Shown here: positions 1 through 6,629 of the stretch, in pieces | How positions within the stretch are numbered: the stretch's first letter is position 1 | Layout of the letters: every line of letters starts with the position of its first letter | Assembly: GCF_041925275.1 (NCBI RefSeq) | Contig: NZ_JBHEUZ010000004.1 | Span: forward strand, 1-64,000 | Direction: 5' to 3' | Origin: Parapedobacter pyrenivorans_A | GTDB lineage: Bacteria > Bacteroidota > Bacteroidia > Sphingobacteriales > Sphingobacteriaceae | DNA length: 64,000 nucleotides | The notes under the pieces: model-generated | Seen by the model: only the letters and a program-made list of their open reading frames with translations | What the model was told of the DNA's origin: nothing | Databases searched by the model: none | Position numbers and translations under genes: made by a program

Positions 1-98
1 TTCATATCAATAATATTTGGGCGTAAAGCTACAGCGGATCAATTACTCAGAAAATATGCAGTTGGTCGGGCGGATACGTGAGCACCATCGGAAAACAC

Positions 99-129
99 TT
101 GTAAGAAAAAGCAAGTTTATGTATGTTTG
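99..129 (+). promoter_or_regulatory. Promoter of tRNA-Thr
   Basis: TTG at 99-101, a 20-base spacer and TATGTTTG at 122-129 match the Bacteroidota vegetative promoter (TTG/TTTG, about 20 bases, TAnnTTTG). It lies 21 bases before the tRNA. Seen directly; the promoter role is inferred from the consensus. Confidence 0.6.
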
Positions 130-150
130 CATCGGCAAAATTTTGCCGAT

Positions 151-151
<1 letters not shown>
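130..151. repeat. Perfect 22-bp inverted repeat before tRNA-Thr
   Basis: Two 11-base arms form a perfect palindrome whose last base is the first base of the tRNA. It could fold in the leader of the precursor transcript or be a protein site; nothing decides between these. Confidence 0.5.
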
Positions 152-226
<75 letters not shown>

Positions 227-334
227 AAATAGGTTTATGATTACCTGATAAATCATGTTGAAATGACAGCGTCATTCGTGCGTCATCTGAACAAATAAGC
301 TTGAAAACCGTATTGGAAGGGCTAAAAACAAATA

Positions 335-356
335 GGTTCGAATCCAATCCGGATCA
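335..356 (+). other. tRNA 3'-end-like fragment
   Basis: GGTTCGAATCC followed by an acceptor-like tail ending GGATCA resembles the T arm and 3' acceptor strand of a tRNA, but no D or anticodon arm lies upstream. It differs from the tRNA-Thr end, so it may be the remnant of a different attachment site carried in by another element. Confidence 0.45.
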
Positions 357-380
357 CAGAAAATGCTGTCAAAAGCTTGA

Positions 381-418
381 AATGCCTGCAAACACTGGTT
401 TTGCAGGCATTCTTTTTT
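381..418 (+). terminator. Rho-independent terminator
   Basis: AATGCCTGCAAA pairs with TTTTGCAGGCATT around a short loop and is followed by six T residues at 413-418. It separates the tRNA/att remnants from the AraC gene. Confidence 0.65.
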
Positions 419-581
419 GATGGGAGAAAGCCAAAATTTGCGAGAATAGCTAAAAAGAATGTGCGTCATCCGTGCGTCCTTAACACGTCAGGAAAAGACG
501 CAGGAATTTTTGAATAACTGTTTGTTATTCAGTGTGTACATAAGGTGTACATCCTGTTTCGGATGCCATGAAACAAGATGC

Positions 582-1496
582 ATGGATGCGGAAGAAATTC
601 CGCACCAATACAAGCACCTGCTGATCCCCGGTGCCAACGTATACCTGACTGAAGGGAATTTTGGTTCCGTACTGACACAGGAAGTGAAGGAAAAGGAGTT
701 CACCGTGTGGCAGCACCATTTTTTCATCGTACGGCCCTGTGTGCTGACCGCGAAAAACGATACGCCATCGGTCGTGGTGAATTACATGCTGCAGGGCAGC
801 CCGTATGCAAAATTAAAGGGCAGGCATGAACCGTTGCTGGAAGAAAATGCCTATCGGTTATTCTTTGTCCCCACAGTTACACATCCCGTATCCTTTCTCG
901 AAGGCGAATATTGGTGCATACATGTGAACTACGATGTCCCTACGCTCCGGGAGTACATCCGGCGGAACCAGCGGCTTACGCAATTGCTCGATTACATTAT
1001 TCAAGATGAAAGTGAACTACTGCATTACCTGTCTGGTGAGATCGATGATTATATGAAGACAAGTCTGCTTGACCTATTGTGGTACAACCATACGGACAGG
1101 CGCCAATACGTCCGGCAACAGGCATACCGGTTGCTGTTCCTGTATGCCCGCAGGCATCATGCAATCAAAGATGATCTGTCCGGGCTGGAAAGCTACATCA
1201 CACGGAACCTGGATAAATGCATAGAAATCGGTTACCTGATAAAGTACTGTGCCATGAGCAGTACCAAATTCCATAAAAAATTCCGCGCACAATTTGGAAC
1301 CTCGCCTCACCAGTATATTCATTCCCAAAGAATGGAATTGGCACGCACAAGACTATTGGAGTCCGATATGCCGATATCAAGGATAGCAGATTTAGCAGGA
1401 TATTCAAGCCTGTCAAGTTTTAGCACAGCCTTTAAGAGATATTGGGGAAGCTCTCCCAAGCAGATTAGAAATCCTTTGCCGGTTCTGTCCGCGTAG
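582..1496 (+). CDS. AraC-family transcriptional activator of the peptide/receptor cassettes
   Basis: A 304-residue protein from ATG 582. The reading frame is open back to 459, but that part runs through the 18-bp repeat and looks non-coding. The last ~100 residues are a double helix-turn-helix AraC domain: a first helix pair near CAMSSTKFHKKFRAQFG and a second near SRIADLAGYSSLSSFSTAFK. The N-terminal part is an unrecognised sensing domain. The gene ends exactly at the first of three 16-bp iterons that precede the mauE promoter, so it very likely activates that promoter. Codons from about 254 to the end lie in a repeat copied at 16216. That second copy has no intact activator, so this protein probably serves both cassettes. 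Family sure; target inferred. Confidence 0.88.
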   Translation: MDAEEIPHQYKHLLIPGANVYLTEGNFGSVLTQEVKEKEFTVWQHHFFIVRPCVLTAKNDTPSVVVNYMLQGSPYAKLKGRHEPLLEENAYRLFFVPTVTHPVSFLEGEYWCIHVNYDVPTLREYIRRNQRLTQLLDYIIQDESELLHYLSGEIDDYMKTSLLDLLWYNHTDRRQYVRQQAYRLLFLYARRHHAIKDDLSGLESYITRNLDKCIEIGYLIKYCAMSSTKFHKKFRAQFGTSPHQYIHSQRMELARTRLLESDMPISRIADLAGYSSLSSFSTAFKRYWGSSPKQIRNPLPVLSA

Positions 1497-1693
1497 AAAT
1501 GGTAAACTCAAAAATGTAGAAATGATAAACTGAATAATGTAGGAATGGTAAACCAACCTACCGAGCATACGGCTTACCTTTGTTTTGTCAATCGGTTAAT
1601 AGACAGGACATCACCAACACACCGGAATAAGAACCACAGGCAGGCACGGAAATCAGAACCTCAAAAATTTCTTGCTGATGCAAACCAGAAAAA
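1341..1693. repeat. Cassette 1 left border repeat (353 bp)
   Basis: This stretch matches 16216-16568 without gaps and with only a few substitutions, all near the right end. It contains the last ~51 codons of the AraC gene, three iterons, the mauE promoter and the first five mauE codons (MQTRK). Beyond 1693 the two copies diverge sharply. A border that stops just after a start codon would let homologous recombination exchange the genes behind a fixed promoter. Confidence 0.9.
1493..1582 (+). promoter_or_regulatory. Three AraC-type iterons and mauE promoter
   Basis: Three copies of GTAGRAATGRTAAACY sit at 1493-1508, 1516-1531 and 1539-1554 with a strict 23-bp period. A perfect -7 box TACCTTTG lies at 1575-1582. 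No TTG/TTTG is visible at the expected upstream distance, as expected for an activator-dependent promoter. The first iteron overlaps the AraC stop codon. Repeats seen; binding inferred. Confidence 0.7.
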
Positions 1694-2136
1694 CAACCAT
1701 CGAAATCATCTCCGCACTTTTCGTTTTGCTATGGTGCTATGCCGCCATCAGTAAACTGCTGGATTACGGAACGTTCAGGGTACAGTTGGGCAAGTCTCCC
1801 CTGATTACGGAATTTGCGGGATTTGCAGCGATAGCTGTGCCGCTTTTGGAGTTGGTGATTGCGGGGATGTTATTGACAAAGCGTTTGCGGTTGCAGGGCA
1901 TGTATGCATCCCTGTTTCTGATGACGTTATTTACGGCATACATCATCGCCATCCTGAATTTCAGCTATTACATTCCTTGTTCATGCGGTGGTATACTGAG
2001 TTCATTGGGTTGGACAGAACACGTGATATTCAACCTGGCTTTCGTGGTGATGGCGATTGTGGGAATCATATTGATGACCAAGAAACAGAATGTAAATAAT
2101 ACACCAACCTATATCCCCTTCTTAAAAACCGGATGA
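1678..2136 (+). CDS. MauE/DoxX-type redox-associated membrane protein, cassette 1
   Basis: A 152-residue protein with four predicted membrane helices (about residues 7-26, 41-66, 73-93 and 114-133). A Cys101-x-Cys103 pair in PCSCGG lies between helices 3 and 4. MauE-like proteins pass electrons or disulfides across the inner membrane to periplasmic thiol proteins. ATG 1678 is chosen over an upstream TTG because the cassette 2 homologue also begins MQTRK there. It is the first gene of the rightward operon, before the zinc-ribbon and exported peptide genes. A role in oxidising or reducing the exported peptide or the TlpA partner is inference. Confidence 0.83.
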   Translation: MQTRKTTIEIISALFVLLWCYAAISKLLDYGTFRVQLGKSPLITEFAGFAAIAVPLLELVIAGMLLTKRLRLQGMYASLFLMTLFTAYIIAILNFSYYIPCSCGGILSSLGWTEHVIFNLAFVVMAIVGIILMTKKQNVNNTPTYIPFLKTG

Positions 2137-2137
2137 T

Positions 2138-2404
2138 ATGGAACGATGCAGTGCAACGGGTAAATCCATATTCCGTTCATTATCGGATGCCATGGAACGG
2201 GTAATGGATTTTAGAAAGAACATTCAACAACTCCGGAATGGGAGGAGACGGAAACACCGGCAGGGAAAGCCGAAGCAGAAACGGGTGTACTTGTGCGAAC
2301 ATTGCAACGGGTATCACCTAACGAGTTGGGAACGGTACATAAGGAAACGGAAACAAAACGATGCCGCTGTGCGTACACTGATTGTCCGCAGGCGGCCACG
2401 GTGA
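2138..2404 (+). CDS. Small basic CxxC protein, cassette 1 only
   Basis: An 88-residue, strongly Arg/Lys-rich protein starting one base after the mauE stop. It has a Cys53-x2-Cys56 pair followed by His60 (CEHCNGYH), which looks like half of a zinc or nucleic-acid-binding ribbon. No signal peptide or membrane segment. The equivalent place in cassette 2 (17039-17078) has no gene. The codon pattern and tight spacing support it being real; I do not recognise the family. Confidence 0.55.
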   Translation: MERCSATGKSIFRSLSDAMERVMDFRKNIQQLRNGRRRKHRQGKPKQKRVYLCEHCNGYHLTSWERYIRKRKQNDAAVRTLIVRRRPR

Positions 2405-2623
2405 ACATATTTTTTCAGGAACGTAGTCTTACAGCTTCAAGCCGGTTCAGGCGCCAGTAGGTATAAGTAAGCGGGCCTTCCTGGGAAGACGGCTGTTGAG
2501 GATAGAAAAACCCGCCTACCTCGTCAGCCGGAGGATAAGCGGGCATTCATTAACCGCCGCAATGCTTAAAACTCGAAGCATTGGGCCACATAACTAATTT
2601 TAAAATTACAAAATCTAATTATT

Positions 2624-2845
2624 ATGGCTACAATAGCTAAAAAATTGAAAATATCGCTGACAGCGATAGCCTTTGTATTAGGCATTGGTGCTGCTTTTGC
2701 GACAAATACCAATATACAGAACGCATTGGCGGACTGCCAAACGCAAAACCCCGATGTTGATCGGCTTCCAAACGGTCAAATTGAATGTCCCGGGGACGGT
2801 CAATTGTGTTGTACTATAGGAACGACTGAGTACGAAAAAAATTAG
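2624..2845 (+). CDS. Small exported Cys-rich peptide (DUF6520-like), cassette 1
   Basis: A 73-residue precursor with a clear signal peptide: basic start with three lysines, hydrophobic core SLTAIAFVLGIGAA and a likely cleavage after AFA near residue 27. The mature part is about 46 residues with four cysteines, including an adjacent pair (ADC, IEC, LCC). It resembles the short DUF6520 proteins that often follow MauE genes in Bacteroidota (recognition from pattern, not a search). A hairpin follows immediately, so its message may be more abundant than the next gene's. It could be a redox-folded signal, a receptor ligand or a secreted effector; function unknown. Confidence 0.75.
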   Translation: MATIAKKLKISLTAIAFVLGIGAAFATNTNIQNALADCQTQNPDVDRLPNGQIECPGDGQLCCTIGTTEYEKN

Positions 2846-2852
2846 TTGTCAC

Positions 2853-2882
2853 AAGCGGTAGTTTCCTTTGAAGCTACCGCTT
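2853..2882 (+). terminator. Hairpin between peptide and propeller genes, cassette 1
   Basis: AAGCGGTAG and CTACCGCTT form a stem around a 12-base loop, directly after the peptide stop codon. There is no long T run, so it is more likely a partial terminator or 3'-end stabiliser than a full stop. The same position in cassette 2 holds another strong, unrelated hairpin. Confidence 0.5.
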
Positions 2883-2897
2883 ATATTCATAATTAAT

Positions 2898-3947
2898 ATG
2901 TTTAAGCATAAACTTATCTTAATTCCATTTACAATTCTCTTTAGTGTTTTATTGGTTTACTTATTGTTTCTTTCAATGGATAAACCCAACACGACAAAAA
3001 ATGGTTTCAGCAGGAAATTTTCGGTGACGATTACACCGCTGAGGGTCGCTACTATGGATATTAAGAACCCAAGAATTGCAGGTATTTCAGCTGATGATTG
3101 TTTTTTGTATACAATCGATCAACCAGACATTTCAGTTTTTGACAAGCGGTTAGAGAAAAGTTCTTTCTTACGAGTACCGTTGACAAAATCTACTTTAAAA
3201 CTTCGTGTATTTGTGGACTTTCCTAAAATTTATATATCCAATTCCAAATCATCTGATTTTTATATCTATGATTATAACACCGAAGAAAAGATTAGTTATT
3301 CACTAAAATACCGTACGGGCGAATATTCTGTCCTGCCAAATAAGACGATTGTAGGAGTTTACCTAAATGCTTCAGAAATGGGCACATATAGGGAAATAGG
3401 AATTTTCGACTTGAAAACGGACTCTTTTTATATGAATAAAAAGGGCGGTCTAAGTAAAGTTTACGACGGAGGGTTTTATCAGGATGGCATGTTACATTAT
3501 GATGTATTTAATGATCTTATTGTTTACATTTTTCGCTTCAGGAACAAAGTATTGGCTTTTGACTCAGCATTAAACATAAGCTTCTCATTTTCAACTATTG
3601 ACACTTTTAGTACCACTCAACTGAAAATATTGAAGGAAAGGAATAAATCTGACAATAAACTTTGGAACTATACTTTAGCTAAACCACCAAGGTCAGTAAA
3701 CAATAAATCTTGTGTTGCGGATGGCTATGCTTTTGTTTGTTCGTACGTTAAAGCCGACAATGAGAATTTATCAGCCTTCGATAAAAACTCCGTAGTCGAT
3801 GTATACCGTATAATTGATGGTGAATATGCCGGCAGTTTTTATATTCCACATCATGAAGGTAAACCTTTGTCTGACTTTATAGTTACCGACAATAAGCTAC
3901 TCGTTGTATATGATAATAATTTGTCATTATTTCAGGTAATAATATAG
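2898..3947 (+). CDS. Membrane-anchored beta-propeller-like protein, cassette 1
   Basis: A 349-residue protein with one N-terminal membrane segment (about residues 5-25) and an extracytoplasmic body of repeated beta-rich blades, resembling the TolB-like/6-bladed propeller proteins of Bacteroidota. The frame opens at TTG 2868 inside the hairpin, so ATG 2898 is chosen. Its closing part (ADNENLSAFDKNSVVDVYR, then a GSFYIP motif) aligns with the cassette 2 protein although overall identity is low. The gene ends 3 bases before the convergent tlpA stop. AT-rich compared with the flanks. Role unknown; possibly a periplasmic partner of the peptide or receptor. Confidence 0.7.
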   Translation: MFKHKLILIPFTILFSVLLVYLLFLSMDKPNTTKNGFSRKFSVTITPLRVATMDIKNPRIAGISADDCFLYTIDQPDISVFDKRLEKSSFLRVPLTKSTLKLRVFVDFPKIYISNSKSSDFYIYDYNTEEKISYSLKYRTGEYSVLPNKTIVGVYLNASEMGTYREIGIFDLKTDSFYMNKKGGLSKVYDGGFYQDGMLHYDVFNDLIVYIFRFRNKVLAFDSALNISFSFSTIDTFSTTQLKILKERNKSDNKLWNYTLAKPPRSVNNKSCVADGYAFVCSYVKADNENLSAFDKNSVVDVYRIIDGEYAGSFYIPHHEGKPLSDFIVTDNKLLVVYDNNLSLFQVII

Positions 3948-3950
3948 TAT

Positions 3951-5228
3951 TTAATGCAGTACCAATACTTCTATTTCTCTTTTAGCTCGGATCAGTTCCA
4001 AACCAGCTGTATTTAAATATTCATTTAAGATTTTTACGTCTTTCAAATCCACATTTAGCTCAATATCAATGTTTTTTGTCCAGTTTGTTTCATTGATTAC
4101 ATCTACATATAAATCTGAAGTTAGATACTCTCTAAGTATTTCGACCAATTTATCCAAAGGCTGATTTGATAGCTGTACATTGAATTGATTATATGTTGCA
4201 TTAGGAGTCGAATCATTTGTCACAGGTAGTTGCGAATCATGACAGCGTTTCAATATATAACAGTTCATAAGACGCCTTTCAAATTTACACTTAATACTGA
4301 AATATCTTTTTAGATCCTTTCTCATAGTGCTATAAAGTAATGTTGTATCTGGAAAAGGAACGATAAGTTCATAGCAGTAGTAATTTGATATTCTTTTATC
4401 CATTGTCTCAACAATTACTTTATGTTGAGGATAATTATGAAAACGATGTGCGGGTGTACCGAAAGCAATCCTATATAGTCCCTTCAAGGATAAATTTGTA
4501 ACGACCAACCTTCTATTCATATAATCTCCCGAAGACGATCTTGAAATCACAGAGCTTGCCCCCTTAAGATGGCTTGTAAGTAATGAGTTATGTTCAATAT
4601 GCAACCTATTATAAACCTGGCTGTCTGAGAGTAATGTCTGAGAATAGTTGATTGGTATACGTTTCTCGTCTTGTTTTGCAGGCAGGAAAAAATTCTTATC
4701 GTGCAAAAAAGATTGAATATTTTGTGGAGTTACATGCTCAGAAGTGGTTTGAGCTACCACGATACCCGAAGAATTTAGCCATATATAGTGCGGTACAAAC
4801 CTTATTTCAAACAGTGATATGAGTTGGGAATTACTATCTCTTAATACCGGTATCCTAAAGTCGTTATTGAACGGATTTTTTTGAATTGCATTTTTAAGTA
4901 TATCTTTTTTTTCATTAGATACCATTAAAAATTGAAGGCTATCTGAGAACATCTTTTGTAAATCATTATTACTGGATATATCTGAAAGGCATGCTCCACA
5001 CCAAGTGGCCCAAAGTTTGATTATCATCGGTTTCCCTTTAAATTCGGACAACTCGACATTGTACAAATTATTCCCAGAAATCCCTTCAAAAGACAAATTT
5101 GGGATTGTATCGCCCATCGAAATGTGACTATTTTGCCCATGCACCGAAAAAGTACTGAAGCACAATATGATTGCGATAATAAAAAGTCCTCTAACTGTTA
5201 AAGGGCCGACTATATGATTCATTACCAT
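3951..5228 (-). CDS. TlpA-like thioredoxin with C-terminal DUF3738-like domain, cassette 1
   Basis: A 425-residue exported protein. A signal peptide (about 1-31) precedes a thioredoxin domain (about 38-180) with active site W76-C77-G78-A79-C80. The C-terminal ~220 residues end in a hydrophobic motif (GLELI...EVEVLVL) that resembles DUF3738. It presumably reduces or isomerises disulfides in the periplasm. An alternative ATG at 5222 would give a TAATG overlap with susD, typical of translational coupling. Last gene of the fecI-fecR-susC-susD-tlpA unit. In cassette 2 the thioredoxin domain is at the other end of a different protein. Confidence 0.82.
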   Translation of the reverse strand: MVMNHIVGPLTVRGLFIIAIILCFSTFSVHGQNSHISMGDTIPNLSFEGISGNNLYNVELSEFKGKPMIIKLWATWCGACLSDISSNNDLQKMFSDSLQFLMVSNEKKDILKNAIQKNPFNNDFRIPVLRDSNSQLISLFEIRFVPHYIWLNSSGIVVAQTTSEHVTPQNIQSFLHDKNFFLPAKQDEKRIPINYSQTLLSDSQVYNRLHIEHNSLLTSHLKGASSVISRSSSGDYMNRRLVVTNLSLKGLYRIAFGTPAHRFHNYPQHKVIVETMDKRISNYYCYELIVPFPDTTLLYSTMRKDLKRYFSIKCKFERRLMNCYILKRCHDSQLPVTNDSTPNATYNQFNVQLSNQPLDKLVEILREYLTSDLYVDVINETNWTKNIDIELNVDLKDVKILNEYLNTAGLELIRAKREIEVLVLH

Positions 5229-6619
5229 TTATTTTGCTCAATTCCACTTGCAATTATCTCAGAGGCAGGGATAGGTAAAGTGTACCTAAGATCATTGGGA
5301 GGTAACATATAGTGGTCACCCAACTCTCTGACTAAAATCGTGGCAAAGCCATCTTCCTGATTAAGACGACGTAAATCGCTCCATCTTATTCCTCTATACA
5401 ATAATTGCTTCCTCCTTTCAACGAGTATTTTTGTTAGTGCATCGTTGTTGTCCGAGGTCTCAAAAGGAATATATGTGTCGGTCTTCCATCTTTTGATTAG
5501 TACCGCATTGAGGTCTTGCAGTGCGAGTTGTGTATTCCCAAGTCTTGCGTTACTTTCAGCTCTTATAAGATATATTTCATCAGTGGCTATGCCGGAGAAA
5601 TTTGACAAAGCACCGGAATACATTCCTTTCCAAGTAATATTTTCACCATTTACATTAAAGAACGCAACTTTTCTAATATCATCGCTCTCGTAAGAATCGT
5701 ATAATTCTCTACTAACTAATCCTTGAGATAAAGGAGAATAACTAATCATTGTATGGTAGAAAATTGTTTCATTATTAAACCTTTGGAAAGGTCTGCCGGT
5801 GCCGCTTGTGTTTAATGAATTATAATCTATAAGGTGGTTATATATCTGCAAGCATAAGTCTGCATATTCTCGTGCTTTATCATGATTACCGAGTATTAAC
5901 ATTATTCTCGCCAATAACCCATAACTTGAAGTTTTTGAAGGCCGTGTTTTATACAACGGTATTGGGGGAAGCAATGAAACTGACTCGATTAGGTCATTGA
6001 TAATTTGGTTATAACATTCCGATACAGTAGAACGTTCGTACGTGTCCCAAACATCTGAAGTAGTTTTAAGTACTATCCCTAAATCAGTATTAGCCGTAGC
6101 ATCAGTATATGGTACTCCAAACACTTGTAGTAGATTATAAAAAGCATGCGCCCGATAAAACAATGCACCTCCTCTAAGATTGTTAAGCGCCTCTGTATTT
6201 TCATTGTTTAGTGGTAGATCTTGGATACCATCCAATACGACATTCGCATAAAACACTTGTTGATACGGAAAATTCCAGTCAGATGTTACATCAGTGAGCG
6301 TTTGGCTTCTATCCCACACGTATATATTTTTCAAGCCTGCTGCGGTTGATTGCCATCTTGTTAAATCGAGGAAAATATTGTCGCCACTGATTTCACCAAT
6401 TGCTGGACTTCCTGTGTTCATCACATTACTATTATCTAGAATTGCCTGAAAATCTTCTATTGTTGAGGGGACAACCAAAGCTTTATCAGGTCTTACGTCC
6501 ATGAATTTGTCATTGCAAGACTGAATTAATAATATTATAATTGAACACAACGCTATTAATATTTTGTAAAGAGTACCGAAAGCGCTCGTGAGTCTGTATG
6601 TATCGAAGTGTAGTTTCAT
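5222..6619 (-). CDS. SusD/RagB-family outer-membrane lipoprotein, cassette 1
   Basis: A 465-residue lipoprotein: an N-terminal hydrophobic segment ends in a lipobox-like LLIQSC, then N-terminal SusD signatures (DKFMDVRPDKALVVPST) and the C-terminal RagB region with RRKQLLYRGIRWSDLRR and LPIPASEI. SusD proteins cap their SusC partner and help capture the ligand at the cell surface. ATG 6619 lies 10 bases after the susC stop and is preferred over longer non-ATG starts that would overlap susC. Confidence 0.9.
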   Translation of the reverse strand: MKLHFDTYRLTSAFGTLYKILIALCSIIILLIQSCNDKFMDVRPDKALVVPSTIEDFQAILDNSNVMNTGSPAIGEISGDNIFLDLTRWQSTAAGLKNIYVWDRSQTLTDVTSDWNFPYQQVFYANVVLDGIQDLPLNNENTEALNNLRGGALFYRAHAFYNLLQVFGVPYTDATANTDLGIVLKTTSDVWDTYERSTVSECYNQIINDLIESVSLLPPIPLYKTRPSKTSSYGLLARIMLILGNHDKAREYADLCLQIYNHLIDYNSLNTSGTGRPFQRFNNETIFYHTMISYSPLSQGLVSRELYDSYESDDIRKVAFFNVNGENITWKGMYSGALSNFSGIATDEIYLIRAESNARLGNTQLALQDLNAVLIKRWKTDTYIPFETSDNNDALTKILVERRKQLLYRGIRWSDLRRLNQEDGFATILVRELGDHYMLPPNDLRYTLPIPASEIIASGIEQNKW

Positions 6620-6629
6620 TGTGTTTTGA

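Larger units (their letters stand above)
270..480. repeat. Pair of 18-bp direct repeats near the island edge
   Basis: GCGTCATTCGTGCGTCAT at 270-287 and GCGTCATCCGTGCGTCCT at 463-480 differ at two positions, and each contains GCGTCAT/GCGTC half-repeats. They bracket the second tRNA-like fragment and a terminator. Their position just inside a tRNA-borne island edge suggests recombinase arm sites or a scar of a lost integrase end; this is inference. Confidence 0.4.

Noticed and set aside
459..581. Longer N-terminus of the AraC protein
   Set aside because: It reads through the 18-bp repeat at the island edge and adds a Cys-rich stretch unlike AraC proteins; ATG 582 is better.
1493..1554. CRISPR-like repeats near 1.5 kb
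   Set aside because: Only three 16-bp units with 7-bp gaps, next to a promoter: operator iterons.
1545..1754. 69-residue frame over the mauE promoter
   Set aside because: Covers the promoter and the start of mauE in another frame; no independent support.
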